DNA of 64,000 bases from Bradyrhizobium lablabi (GCF_018129385.1 NZ_JAFCLN010000001.1:248001-312000), one strand, 5' to 3'; positions 44,489-53,490 are shown, counted from the stretch's first letter. Translations and numbers: made by a program. Notes: generated from the sequence alone by a model not told the origin.

Positions 44489-44902
44489 ATGAGTTTCGAA
44501 GTGATCGAGCATGACGGCAAGCGCTATGCCGAGATCATCTGGGCCGGCACGTCGGTGGAAAAGAGCACGTTCTTTTCGCCGGCGGGCTCGTCGTTCCAGT
44601 TCGGGCTGCTGGCGCATGAGGCCGATTTCATCGAGCCGGCGCATTACCACCCCACCATCGAGCGCAAGATCGACGATCTCCAGCAGATGTTCGTGGTACA
44701 GAGGGGCGTCGTGGCGGTGGACTTTTTCACCGACAGCGGCGAACGTTTTCGAGAGGTGGTGCTGCGGGCGGGCGATGCGATCACGCTGATCCATGGCGTG
44801 CATTCGGTCCGTGTGCTCGAGACGATGCAGTGCGTGAGCGTCAAGCAGGGCCCCTTTCTGGGCGCGGACCGCGACAAAGTGGATGTGAATGTGAAGCGAT
44901 GA
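44489..44902 (+). CDS. Small cupin-fold protein
   Basis: The 137-residue protein is a single-domain cupin. IEPAHYHPTIERKIDDLQQM provides an HxH metal or substrate pair, followed by FVVQRGVVAVDFF and a second motif LRAGDAITLIHGVHSVRV. Its stop overlaps the start of the sugar aminotransferase (ATGA at 44899-44902). In nucleotide-sugar pathways, cupins at this position act as keto-isomerases or epimerases, but the sequence is not a close match to FdtA or RmlC as I remember them. A role in making the aminosugar is inferred from coupling. Confidence 0.7.
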   Translation: MSFEVIEHDGKRYAEIIWAGTSVEKSTFFSPAGSSFQFGLLAHEADFIEPAHYHPTIERKIDDLQQMFVVQRGVVAVDFFTDSGERFREVVLRAGDAITLIHGVHSVRVLETMQCVSVKQGPFLGADRDKVDVNVKR

Positions 44903-46005
44903 TACCTGTCTTTGAACCCTTCATCGGCGAAACGGAAATCGCCTATGTCACGGACGCGCTGCGCCGTGGCGAGATCTCCGGCAATTTCGGCACCTATCTC
45001 GACCGCTTCGAGAAGGGCTTTGCGGAATATTGCGGCTGCAAGCACGGCATTGCCGTCACCAGCGGCACCACCGCGCTGCACCTGGCCGTGGATGCCGCCG
45101 GCATCGGCGAGGGCGACGAGGTGCTGGTCAGTGCCAGCACCAATATCGCGACCGCGCTCGGCGTCATTCACAACAACGCCATGCCGGTGCCGGTCGATTC
45201 CGAGAACGTAACCTGGAACCTGGATGTCGACCTGATCGAATCCCTGATCACGCCGCGGACGAAGGCGATCATTCCGGTTCACCTGTTCGGCCATCCCGTC
45301 GACATGGATCACCTGATGGAAGTGGCCAAGCGCCATAACCTGATCGTCATCGAGGACTGCGCGGAGTCGCATGGCGCAACAGTGCGCGGGCGCATGACCG
45401 GCAGCTTTGGCGATATGTCCTGCTACAGTTTTTACGCCAACAAGGTGATCACGACCGGCGAGGGCGGCATGGTCACCACCAACGACGACCGGCTCGCCGA
45501 ACGGCTGCGCCTCCTGCGTAATCTCGGCTTCACAAAACCGCGCTTCAAGCATGACGTCGCCGGCTATAATTTCCGCATGACCAGCTACCAGGCGGCGATG
45601 GGACTGGCGCAGCTCGAGAAGATCGAAGAGATCATCGAGCAGAAGCGCCGGGTGGCCGCCACCTACAACAAGCTGCTGGCCGATGTGCCCGGCCTTCGCC
45701 TGCCGGTCGAATTGAACTGGGCGAAGAACGTCTACTGGATGTATGCGCTGACGGTGGAGCCCGAGTTCGGGCGCACCCGCGATGAGATGGCGGCGAGCCT
45801 TGCGAAGAAAGGCATCGAGACGCGCACGTTCTTTTGTCCGATGAACCGGCAGCCGGTGTTGCAGGAGATGCCCGGTTTCCGCAGCGATGCCTGTCCGGTC
45901 GCCGACCGTCTCTGGGAAACCGGCCTGTACCTGCCGTCCGCGCCCACGCTGACGGATAACAAGCTCGAATTCGTGCGCGACGCCATCGTTGCCGCGAGGA
46001 ATTGA
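44899..46005 (+). CDS. DegT/DnrJ/EryC1-type sugar aminotransferase
   Basis: The 368-residue PLP enzyme has the family pattern: AVTSGTTALHLAVDAAGIGE, IPVHLFGHPVDMDHLMEVAK, VIEDCAESHGA and SFYANKVITTGEGGM with the Schiff-base lysine K182. The overall look is closest to GDP-perosamine synthase (PerA) or VioA-type C4 aminotransferases. With the dTDP-glucose dehydratase in the same locus, a dTDP-4-amino-4,6-dideoxyhexose is a reasonable product; a GDP-perosamine route would need a Gmd gene not seen here. Confidence 0.88.
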   Translation: MIPVFEPFIGETEIAYVTDALRRGEISGNFGTYLDRFEKGFAEYCGCKHGIAVTSGTTALHLAVDAAGIGEGDEVLVSASTNIATALGVIHNNAMPVPVDSENVTWNLDVDLIESLITPRTKAIIPVHLFGHPVDMDHLMEVAKRHNLIVIEDCAESHGATVRGRMTGSFGDMSCYSFYANKVITTGEGGMVTTNDDRLAERLRLLRNLGFTKPRFKHDVAGYNFRMTSYQAAMGLAQLEKIEEIIEQKRRVAATYNKLLADVPGLRLPVELNWAKNVYWMYALTVEPEFGRTRDEMAASLAKKGIETRTFFCPMNRQPVLQEMPGFRSDACPVADRLWETGLYLPSAPTLTDNKLEFVRDAIVAARN

Positions 46006-46013
46006 GGCGGGCG

Positions 46014-47207
46014 ATGCACGTCGGCGTGGTTCTCGGCGATATTGAGCCACAGTCCGGCGGCGGTTTCACCTTCGTCCACGACGTCGTCGACGCCTTCATC
46101 AATCTTGCGGGGAAGAGTTCGCACCGCTTCACGCTGCTGGCGCCGCAGGCCTATGCCGATGCGGTGCGCGGCCGCAAGCTGGCGGACAACGTCGCGATCG
46201 TCCCGGTTCGAAAACCGTTTTTCCTGGATCGGCCGCTCTCGCTGCTGCGCCATTATTGGCCGGTTTTCGGCTATTTCTGGCGGCGGCCAAGCCGGCTGGA
46301 GCAGCAGGCGGCTTCGCTCGGTATCGATGTGATCTGGCTCGCGGGCGGCACGCACGACACCTACGAAATCCCCTATGTGACCATGGTCTGGGACGTTCAG
46401 CACCTGACCCATCCCTGGTTTCCGGAAGTGAGCGCTAACTGGACCTGGGATCACCGCGAGCTTTTTTTCCGGCGGCATCTGCGCCGTGCCACCGCGGTCA
46501 TCGTGGGGACGCGCATCGGACGCGATGAACTCATCAGGTACTTTGGCGTACCCGAGGAGCACATCGCGATCCTGCCGCACCCGACTCCGGGATTTGCATT
46601 GCGCGCGGCCGGCGATGCCGCCAGCGCGAAGCCGCCAGTGAGCGTTCCAAAGGACTACATTTTTTATCCCGCGCAGTTCTGGCCCCACAAGAACCACGTG
46701 AACCTGCTGCGGGCGTTGCAGCTTCTGATCAAGGCCGATAGCGATGCGCCGGCGCTTGTGCTGGTCGGATCGGACAAGGGCAACCGGGCCTTTGTCGAAC
46801 GCTGTGCGGCCGATCTCGGGATTTCGCACAAGGTGATTTTTCCCGGCTTCGTATCGAACGAGGAATTGATCGGCCTGTACCGCAACGCGCGCGCGCTGGT
46901 CTACCCGTCGTTCTCGGGGCCGGAAAACCTGCCGCCGCTGGAGGCTTTTGCGCTCGGATGTCCCGCTATTGTCTCCAACTACAAGGGGGCAGAGGAGCAA
47001 TTGGGCGATGCGGCGGTGCTGTTCGACCCGACGGATCCCGTTGCGATCGCGCAGGCAATCGGCCGCGTCCTCGAGGATGACGCGTTGCGCGCTGAGCTGA
47101 TCGAGCGAGGGCGGGTGCGGGCGGCGAAATGGACCGGGCGCGAGTTCGTCAGCGGCATATTCGACGTGCTCGACGCATTCGAGGCCCAGCGCCGCTGCTG
47201 GAAATGA
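46014..47207 (+). CDS. Glycosyltransferase family 4 (GT-B)
   Basis: The 397-residue protein starts at ATG 46014, after GAGGCGGG. The N-terminal domain begins VVLGDIEPQSGGGFTFVHDV. The C-terminal donor-binding domain has VFPGF-like VIFPGFVSNEELIGLYRNAR, and SFSGPENLPPLEAFALGCPA, which carries the EX7E motif of retaining GT4 enzymes. It would add a sugar to the lipid-linked repeat unit. It ends one nucleotide short of the convergent methyltransferase gene. Confidence 0.88.
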   Translation: MHVGVVLGDIEPQSGGGFTFVHDVVDAFINLAGKSSHRFTLLAPQAYADAVRGRKLADNVAIVPVRKPFFLDRPLSLLRHYWPVFGYFWRRPSRLEQQAASLGIDVIWLAGGTHDTYEIPYVTMVWDVQHLTHPWFPEVSANWTWDHRELFFRRHLRRATAVIVGTRIGRDELIRYFGVPEEHIAILPHPTPGFALRAAGDAASAKPPVSVPKDYIFYPAQFWPHKNHVNLLRALQLLIKADSDAPALVLVGSDKGNRAFVERCAADLGISHKVIFPGFVSNEELIGLYRNARALVYPSFSGPENLPPLEAFALGCPAIVSNYKGAEEQLGDAAVLFDPTDPVAIAQAIGRVLEDDALRAELIERGRVRAAKWTGREFVSGIFDVLDAFEAQRRCWK

Positions 47208-47208
47208 G

Positions 47209-48003
47209 CTAGGCGCCGCTCTTCGAAAAGAGATAGGTCTCCGTCACCGAGTGATGGCCGGTGACTTCGTGGACGTCATAGGGCACGCCGGGCCATTCAC
47301 GCTCGAGGCGCAATCCGGCATCCCGGCACAGCGCGATCAGTTCCTGCTTGTCGAACACGATCTCGATCACCGGCGCGCCATAGGCGTATTTTTGCAGGAA
47401 TGTGGTCCGGTGATCGCTGAACACCGGCACGGTGTGCAAGATGCAATGGCGTGCGGCGACGCGCGCGGCCTCGCGGATTGCGGCCTGATAGTCGACGATA
47501 TGCAGCAGCGAGACGCCATTGAAGACGATGTCGAACGCGCCGTCAGCGTGCGGCAGCCTGGTCGCGTCGGCGACATCGAACGAAGTTGACGGATAATGCG
47601 CGCGGGCGCGCGCGATCATGGCTTGCGAATAGTCGACGCCGGCATAGCGCACCCGGCCCGGCAGCAGGGTCGCAAACACCTCCGAATAATAGCCGCTGCC
47701 GCAGCCGACCTCGAGCAGGCTCGGATTTTGGATGCCGGTTGCCGCGACGGCTTCCGCTGCGGCGGTGAAATCGATCCGGGACTCGCCGCGCTTCATGGCT
47801 TCGATCAGGCCCTGATAGGCGCGCTCCTGCCGCGCCACCGTGCGCCCGGCAAACCATCCGCCGGACGAGGTAGCCGCAGCGCGAGCCTCTTCCGGCCCGC
47901 TGAGCAGGCGATAGTCCGACGAGTACATGAAGCGCCGCCGCAGCATCGGCGTCGCCTTCACGATGCGCTTGCCGATCTGCCTGACGAGCGGTGGGAGCTT
48001 CAT
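47209..48003 (-). CDS. SAM-dependent methyltransferase (UbiE-like)
   Basis: The 264-residue protein has motif I LLEVGCGSGYYSEVFATLLP, then VRYAGVDYSQAMIARAR, DVADATRLPHADGAFDIVFN and a late LLHIVDYQAAIREAARV. The ATG at 48003 follows GAGGG with 5-6 nt spacing; a GTG at 48015, overlapping the upstream stop as GTGA, is an alternative. It probably methylates a sugar or the chain end, which can cap growth of a polysaccharide. Confidence 0.85.
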   Translation of the reverse strand: MKLPPLVRQIGKRIVKATPMLRRRFMYSSDYRLLSGPEEARAAATSSGGWFAGRTVARQERAYQGLIEAMKRGESRIDFTAAAEAVAATGIQNPSLLEVGCGSGYYSEVFATLLPGRVRYAGVDYSQAMIARARAHYPSTSFDVADATRLPHADGAFDIVFNGVSLLHIVDYQAAIREAARVAARHCILHTVPVFSDHRTTFLQKYAYGAPVIEIVFDKQELIALCRDAGLRLEREWPGVPYDVHEVTGHHSVTETYLFSKSGA

Positions 48004-48011
48004 CGCTGCCC

Positions 48012-49184
48012 TCACGCCCGTCCGATGAAGGTGAGGATTTCGCTGGCACGGTTGGCAAAGGTGTGTTGGGCGAAGGTTCTGTCCTGGCCCGCGCGCGCGA
48101 TCGCGGCGCGTGCGGCATCGTCGCCGAGATAGCGATCGATCGAGGCAAGGCAGTCGTCGACCGAGCGCCAGGTGGCGACTTCACGCTCCGGCTCGAACAG
48201 GGTGTGCAGGTTCTCCTTGAAGTCGGTGAGCAGGAAGGCGCCGGCGCCGGTCGCCTCGAACAGGCGCATGTTGCCGGCCTCCTGGCCGACCATGTCGATG
48301 TGGGAATTGATCGTGATGCGCGAGCGCCGCATCACCTGATACATCTCCGCGCCCCAGATTTCGCCCTGGAAGCAGCCGTGCAGCGATGAAGAGGCGGGCA
48401 GGGTGCGCGGAAGATTGCCCCAAAGCTTCAGATCAAAGCGTTTGGCAATCGCTTCCAGCAGCGCGATCCTTTGCTGATGATCCGTCGACACCGTACCGAC
48501 AAAGGAGATGTCGATGTCGGTCGGCACCGCGGGCAGTCCGTCGAGTATCGACGGCTCGAACGCCAGATGACAGACCTCGGACCGGACGCCGAGCGCCCGG
48601 AACGATTTCACGATCGCCGGCAATTGCGAGATCATCAGGTCGTAGACCTTCCAGTCCTCGCCGCGCGGCGGATCGATGCCGACCTGGCCGATCAGGATCG
48701 GTCCACCGCTACCCTTGATGCGCCGCATAAAGCCGGTGTCGGTATGGAAGACATCCTGGTTGAGGATGAGATCGGGGCGAAACTCCTCGATCTGGGCCAG
48801 CAATATCCGCTCTTCGCCGGGATCGAGTTTCGGGCTGAGGCCGACGCGCCGCGCCAGCGGACGCAGCATCGGCTTGAACGGCGCGACCGCACGCTCGATC
48901 CAGGCCGGCAGCACGCGGCGCTCGGCGGCCGCCACGGGCTCCAGCGGCGCCATGCCGTGCTCGCGCGCCCATGCCGATTGCAGCCATGGATTGTTGACGT
49001 GGATCTCGGCCGCCTGGTGACCCTGCGCGATGAAGTTCCGCGAATAGAAATCGGCGACGCCGAACAGGCTGGCGTTTCGCGCCGCCATCTGCTCCGCGTA
49101 TGGCGCGTTCTCGAGGCCGGGCTGGCGGCGGTAGAGCCACGACTGGAAGCGCGCGTAATCCGCATTGAGCACCAGGATCCGCAT
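48012..49184 (-). CDS. CgeB-like glycosyltransferase
   Basis: The 390-residue GT-B type protein begins MRILVLNADYARFQSWLYRR and ends with a glycosyltransferase 1-like half containing DISFVGTVSTDHQQRIALLE, ITINSHIDMVGQEAGNMR and FEATGAGAFLLTDFKENL. The latter is a hallmark of the CgeB family of spore and polysaccharide glycosyltransferases. It starts 6 nt after the RfbB-like gene and runs into the methyltransferase, so the three form one leftward transcript. Confidence 0.82.
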   Translation of the reverse strand: MRILVLNADYARFQSWLYRRQPGLENAPYAEQMAARNASLFGVADFYSRNFIAQGHQAAEIHVNNPWLQSAWAREHGMAPLEPVAAAERRVLPAWIERAVAPFKPMLRPLARRVGLSPKLDPGEERILLAQIEEFRPDLILNQDVFHTDTGFMRRIKGSGGPILIGQVGIDPPRGEDWKVYDLMISQLPAIVKSFRALGVRSEVCHLAFEPSILDGLPAVPTDIDISFVGTVSTDHQQRIALLEAIAKRFDLKLWGNLPRTLPASSSLHGCFQGEIWGAEMYQVMRRSRITINSHIDMVGQEAGNMRLFEATGAGAFLLTDFKENLHTLFEPEREVATWRSVDDCLASIDRYLGDDAARAAIARAGQDRTFAQHTFANRASEILTFIGRA

Positions 49185-49190
49185 GATCAG

Positions 49191-50303
49191 TCAGACCGCG
49201 ATCCGAAAACTGTAGTTCTGGTCGATCCAGGCCTGATAGGCGCCGCTGGTCACGTCGCGCCACCATTGCTCGTGATCGAGATACCACTGCACGGTTTGGC
49301 CGAGGCCATTTGCGAAATCGACGTTGCAATTGCTGCCTAGCTCGGCGGCCAGTTTTGTGGCGTCGATCGCATAGCGGTGGTCATGACCGGGACGGTCGGT
49401 CACGAACGTGATGAGAGAGCGGCAGGAGTTGCCGGCGGACGCGGGGCAGGACGGAAAGCGTGAAGACAAGGTTGCATCAGTAGCGAAAGCGCGATCGAGC
49501 GCATCGCAGATCGTGCCGACGACGTCCCGGTTGTTTCGTTCGTTGCCGCCGCCGACATTGTAGGTTTGCCCGACGCGGCCGCGCTCGATCACGGTCATCA
49601 GCGCATTGCAATGGTCGGATACATGCAGCCAGTCGCGAACATTGGAGCCGTCGCCGTAGATCGGCAGTTTCTTTCCCTCCAGTGCGTGGATGATCATCAG
49701 GGGGATCAGCTTTTCCGGATGCTGATATGGACCGTAATTGTTCGAGCAATTGGTGATCAAGGCCGGCAGCTTGTAGGTTTCGACGAACGAACGTACCAGG
49801 TGGTCGCTCGCTGCCTTGCTTGCCGCATAGGGTGAGTTCGGGCGATACGCGGTGGATTCGGTGAATGCGGGATCGGTGGGACCGAGCGAGCCATAGACCT
49901 CGTCGGTCGAGACGTGCAGGAAGCGCGCGGCCAGCTCTGCGGAAGGGCCGCGCCAGGCATCAAGTGCGGCCTTGAGCAGCGTGAAGGTGCCGAGCACATT
50001 GGTTTGCAGAAATGCCTGGGGGTCTGCGATCGAGCGGTCCACATGGGACTCTGCCGCCAGATGAGCGACCCGCGTGAAGCGGTGCTCGTCGAACAGGCGG
50101 CGCAGCAATTCCGCATCGCCGATGTCGCCCTTGACGAAGACGATGCCGCGGTCGGCGATCAGCGGCTCGAGGCTGCGGATATTGGCGGCATAGGTCATGG
50201 CATCCAGCACAACCAGCCGGTCCGTCGGGCGGGCACGTCGCCAGGCATGCACGAGGTTCTGGCCGATAAAGCCGGCCCCTCCCGTGATCAAAACGCTTTG
50301 CAT
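49191..50303 (-). CDS. rfbB: dTDP-glucose 4,6-dehydratase
   Basis: The 370-residue extended short-chain dehydrogenase has the NAD-binding GGAGFIGQNLVHAW, HLAAESHVDRSI, STDEVYGSLG with the Thr-Asp-Glu catalytic group, and PYAASKAASDHLV with the Tyr-Lys pair. It converts dTDP-glucose to dTDP-4-keto-6-deoxyglucose. The start at 50303 is preceded by GGGGGA. The thymidylyltransferase RfbA and the RfbC/RfbD steps are not in the window, so this copy may feed the local aminotransferase instead of rhamnose synthesis. Confidence 0.93.
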   Translation of the reverse strand: MQSVLITGGAGFIGQNLVHAWRRARPTDRLVVLDAMTYAANIRSLEPLIADRGIVFVKGDIGDAELLRRLFDEHRFTRVAHLAAESHVDRSIADPQAFLQTNVLGTFTLLKAALDAWRGPSAELAARFLHVSTDEVYGSLGPTDPAFTESTAYRPNSPYAASKAASDHLVRSFVETYKLPALITNCSNNYGPYQHPEKLIPLMIIHALEGKKLPIYGDGSNVRDWLHVSDHCNALMTVIERGRVGQTYNVGGGNERNNRDVVGTICDALDRAFATDATLSSRFPSCPASAGNSCRSLITFVTDRPGHDHRYAIDATKLAAELGSNCNVDFANGLGQTVQWYLDHEQWWRDVTSGAYQAWIDQNYSFRIAV

Positions 50304-50458
50304 CCGAAATCCCCCGGTTGTGGCGGTCAAATCGCGATCATTGCGGCCTGAAATTCGGCAGCAGCGGCGCGACTTTTCCCGATGCGCGGCTGTTCTATTG
50401 CATGCCCGGATACCGTCGCTCAACACATATTGCTTGTTCCGCAGCGGGCAGGCGCAGG

Positions 50459-51766
50459 TCAGGAAACCTCGTCCGGCTTGCGATCGAAGATCGTGCGGGG
50501 CGTGATGTACCACAACAGGAACAGCAACCCCGCGCCGTGCGTCAACAACACGGTTGAAAGGGGTATGTTGAGCAACAGTTGCGGAACGAGCGCTCCCGAA
50601 AGCATGACGAAGGTGGCGGGCAATCCGGCGGAGAGCCGGTTGCCGATAGCCACGACCAGTCCGGCTGCGAGCACCGCGACCGGGGCAAATGGAAGGCCCA
50701 CCGAGGCAATGCCTTCAGCGAGCAACGAGGCGTTGAAGTTGCCGAGCTTGTAGGCCTTCTCCATCACGAGCGAGAGCTGCTCGTGATAGGGGCAGGACAT
50801 GATCGTCTTCAAGGGCGTGATTTGACAGAAATAGGTCAGGTCGTGGCTGGAGAAGAAATCGGAATAGACGCCGATGGCGACCGATGGGACGGCGACCATG
50901 CGAAAATTGACGAGGGAGAAAATCGACGCGGCCGCGATGCCGAACAGAACGATCAGCGCCAGTGAGACGGCAAGCGGTAACAACAGCGACAGCACGACCG
51001 CGACTCTCGCCTCGAACAATCTGGAAAGCGCCAGCATGAAGACAAGCCAGAACGGCGCGAACAGGGCGGTCTTGTTGAATACGACCGGGTAGACGGACAG
51101 CAGGAGCAGCAGGGCCGCGGCGGCGCGCCAGTATGCATTGCGCATCACAAAGCCGGCGAAAGCGAACGGAAGCAATGCGCCCGACGTCATTCCGATCAGA
51201 TAGCTGAGGACGACCGGCTTGGTCATCGTTGCGCGGAATTCATAGATGTCTCCGATCAAAACGATCCGGAAATCATAGAACGCGCCGGCCGCTATTACAG
51301 CGGCACCGATCACGAGGATCGCCGTCAGCAACCGGTCGAACGCCGGTTCGGACAGCACGTAAATCTGGCGGACCGGCTTTGATATGAACAAGGCCGGCAG
51401 AATAAACGCTACAGCCGATGCTGCGGCCGATACTGCCGCCAGCCGATGATCGTATTTGAGGTCGGTGAAGGCGTTCAACCACAGAAACCCCAGCGCCACG
51501 GTGTAGAGATAGAAGCCGACGAAGTAGCCGAAGCTGAAGCGGGTGATGGCGAACAGCGGCGCAAACAGGACAAGCGATCCCGTCGCAAGCAGTGCAAAGC
51601 CGAGGCGAGACGGGTTCCAGAAGACGTGAAACGTGGTGGGATCGAAATCGACCGGAAACCGGTAGTGCGCCAGATAGAGCAGGGACAGGCAGTAGACCGC
51701 GATGTGAGCCAGCAGCAGCATCCCCAATCGGGTGCGCTCCGGGGTGAGTGGAAAGCTGGCAGCCAT
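50459..51766 (-). CDS. Polytopic membrane protein, candidate polysaccharide polymerase (copy A)
   Basis: The 435-residue protein has about 10-12 membrane helices and a large loop around HDLTYFCQITPLKTI and the conserved CPYHEQL and GNFNASL. Its position beside glycosyltransferases and a flippase fits a Wzy-like repeat-unit polymerase. I do not recognise a named family. Start ATG 51766 is 26 nt after the stop of its paralogue upstream. Both copies share almost the same C-terminus (LSAGLPATFVM, STVLLTHG, LLWYITPR). Confidence 0.65.
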   Translation of the reverse strand: MAASFPLTPERTRLGMLLLAHIAVYCLSLLYLAHYRFPVDFDPTTFHVFWNPSRLGFALLATGSLVLFAPLFAITRFSFGYFVGFYLYTVALGFLWLNAFTDLKYDHRLAAVSAAASAVAFILPALFISKPVRQIYVLSEPAFDRLLTAILVIGAAVIAAGAFYDFRIVLIGDIYEFRATMTKPVVLSYLIGMTSGALLPFAFAGFVMRNAYWRAAAALLLLLSVYPVVFNKTALFAPFWLVFMLALSRLFEARVAVVLSLLLPLAVSLALIVLFGIAAASIFSLVNFRMVAVPSVAIGVYSDFFSSHDLTYFCQITPLKTIMSCPYHEQLSLVMEKAYKLGNFNASLLAEGIASVGLPFAPVAVLAAGLVVAIGNRLSAGLPATFVMLSGALVPQLLLNIPLSTVLLTHGAGLLFLLWYITPRTIFDRKPDEVS

Positions 51767-51792
51767 ACGGTGTTTCACCGGCGATTGGGGGA

Positions 51793-53169
51793 CTAGCTCT
51801 CGGCCTGACGCGGCAGGGATGCCGGAGCACGATTGATCTTCGGATATTCCCCGGCCGGCTTTCCGTCCTCGAATATGTTTCGAGGGGTAATGTACCAGAG
51901 CAGAAGCATCAGCGCTCCGCCGTGGGTGAGCAAGACCGTCGAAAACTGCACGTTGAGGATGGTCTGCACGAGGATCGCGGCGGAAACCATGACGAAGCTG
52001 GCAGGCAGTCCCGCGGACAAGCGGTTGCCCAGCGCAACGATGAGGCCGCAGCCAAACGTCGCGACCGGCGCCCATAGCGGACCGACCGAGGCGATCCCCT
52101 CCGTGGCGAACAGCGAGGCGTTGAAATTACCGATGCCGTAGGCCTTGGCCATAACGCTACCCAGGAACTCCTGATACGGACACCCGACCAGATGCCGCAG
52201 GACGTTTATCTGGCAAAAATAGGTAAGCTCGTGCCGCGCAAAAAAGTCGTTGTAGATGTCCATCGCGACCGACGGGATGCCAACCATCCGGAAGTTTACC
52301 GCAGAGAAGACTGAGGCGGTCTGCGCAGGCGCAACGGCGTGCAGCACCACGCCAGCGGCGAGCGGCAACGTCAGGGTCAGAACGACGGCCATCCTTGTCT
52401 CGAACAGCCTTGCAAGTGCTGCGACGAGCAGCAGCCAGAATGGACCGAAAAGCATGGTCTTGCTGAGTGTGACCGGATATAGCGCAAGCAAAAGCAGCAC
52501 CGCCACGCCGGCGCCGAAAAATTTCCGGCGCGCCAGGAAAGATGCGAAAGCGAACGGAAGCAGGGTGCTGGACAACAACGGCAGCAGATATCTCAGTATC
52601 GTTGGAAACTCGATCTTGTCGCGATAGTCATAGATGTTATCGAGCGCCACCAGACGGAAGCTGTAGAAGGCGCCGGCAGCGACGATTACGCCGCCGAACA
52701 GCAGGATGAGGATCAGCCCGCGGTCGAAGGCCTTGTCCGACAGCACCAAAATTTGCCGGATCGGCGATGCCACAAACAGCGCCGGGACGAGAAACGTAAT
52801 GGCCGAAACGGCGGCCGAAATTCCAGCCAGTCGATGATCATAGGTCAGATCCGTGAAACAGTTCAGCCAGAGATAGCCGAGAACCATGGTGTAGAGATAG
52901 AATCCCGTGAAGAAGCCGAAGCTGAAGCCGGAGAAGACGAACAGCGCCGCCACCGCCGAAAAGGCCGCAATGATCGGGATAACAACGTGCAGTCTTCCGG
53001 CATCGAAGAAGAGATGGAATGTCGGCGGATGAAAGGAAACCGGGTGGTCGTTGTTGGCTAGCTGGATGAGAGAAATGCAGCAGATGACGATGTGAAATGC
53101 GATCAATAGGGCCAATGACAGGCGTTGCCGCTTGTCATCGGCATTTGTTTGCAGCCATTCACCGATCAT
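51793..53169 (-). CDS. Polytopic membrane protein, candidate polysaccharide polymerase (copy B)
   Basis: The 458-residue protein is a full-length paralogue of the downstream copy. It shares FGFFTGFYLYT, LWLNCFTDLTYDHRLAGIS, NFRMVGIPSVAM, ELTYFCQIN, GCPYQEFL, GNFNASLF and the WYITPRNIF end. It has 10-12 predicted membrane helices. Start ATG 53169 has only a weak Shine-Dalgarno; a longer reading to 53265 exists. It is the first gene of the leftward run B, A, rfbB, cgeB-like and methyltransferase, and is divergent from the carbamoyltransferase gene. Confidence 0.65.
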   Translation of the reverse strand: MIGEWLQTNADDKRQRLSLALLIAFHIVICCISLIQLANNDHPVSFHPPTFHLFFDAGRLHVVIPIIAAFSAVAALFVFSGFSFGFFTGFYLYTMVLGYLWLNCFTDLTYDHRLAGISAAVSAITFLVPALFVASPIRQILVLSDKAFDRGLILILLFGGVIVAAGAFYSFRLVALDNIYDYRDKIEFPTILRYLLPLLSSTLLPFAFASFLARRKFFGAGVAVLLLLALYPVTLSKTMLFGPFWLLLVAALARLFETRMAVVLTLTLPLAAGVVLHAVAPAQTASVFSAVNFRMVGIPSVAMDIYNDFFARHELTYFCQINVLRHLVGCPYQEFLGSVMAKAYGIGNFNASLFATEGIASVGPLWAPVATFGCGLIVALGNRLSAGLPASFVMVSAAILVQTILNVQFSTVLLTHGGALMLLLWYITPRNIFEDGKPAGEYPKINRAPASLPRQAES

Positions 53170-53324
53170 TTGCTTGCAAACCAAAGCTCTGATTTCCCCC
53201 GGCTTGCATATCGAAACGAGTTGCTGCGCACAACTTGCGCGCCGCTTATTCGGCCGCACCTCCAAGCCGCTGAACCGCGTGGGCTGTTCCGGGCCTCCGC
53301 TTCACCGGAGCATCCGGGGCGCCA

Positions 53325-53423
53325 ATGCCCTCAGGTTTTCGAAACAAGCGCAATCCGGGTCTTTTCCGCAACAAAAACCCCTTGATTTGCAGCGGCTTCC
53401 CTATAGAACGGCGGCGTCCGTGA
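53325..53423 (+). CDS. Possible leader peptide (32 residues)
   Basis: ATG 53325 is preceded by GGGG at 53316-53319. The peptide starts MPSGFRNKRNPGLFRNKNPL and ends PIERRRP. It is rich in Arg, Asn and Pro with a duplicated FRNK. Its TGA (53421-53423) overlaps the first bases of the terminator stem, the geometry expected of a transcription-attenuation leader. It may be a chance frame. Confidence 0.3.
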   Translation: MPSGFRNKRNPGLFRNKNPLICSGFPIERRRP

Positions 53424-53443
53424 CCGCCTTTTGGCGGTCTTTT
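53422..53443 (+). terminator. Intrinsic terminator upstream of the carbamoyltransferase gene
   Basis: The perfect 7-bp stem GACCGCC / GGCGGTC has a TTTT loop and is followed by TTTT, which works only in the plus direction. No plus-strand gene precedes it. The upstream GGCGG (53410-53414) can pair with the CCGCC of the 5' arm, an alternative that would break the terminator. Confidence 0.75.
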
Positions 53444-53490
53444 GTTTACCCTTTATTCCCCTCGATGTCGGGTGGCAGGCGCGAAAACGC

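Larger units (their letters stand above)
53170..53490. promoter_or_regulatory. Divergent region with long leader of the carbamoyltransferase gene
   Basis: The 321-bp gap contains, on the plus strand, a short open frame (53325-53423) that ends at an intrinsic terminator (53422-53443) just before the carbamoyltransferase start. No clear promoter pair is seen on either strand. Confidence 0.5.

Noticed and set aside
44489..44902. Naming the cupin FdtA (dTDP-4-keto-6-deoxyglucose isomerase) or RmlC
   Set aside because: Apart from one HxH motif the sequence does not resemble those families as I know them, so only the fold is called.
44644..47000. Long minus-strand frames (44644-46050 and 45732-47000) opposite the sugar genes
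   Set aside because: The plus-strand aminotransferase and glycosyltransferase have clear motifs; the antisense products are His/Arg/Gly-rich and featureless.
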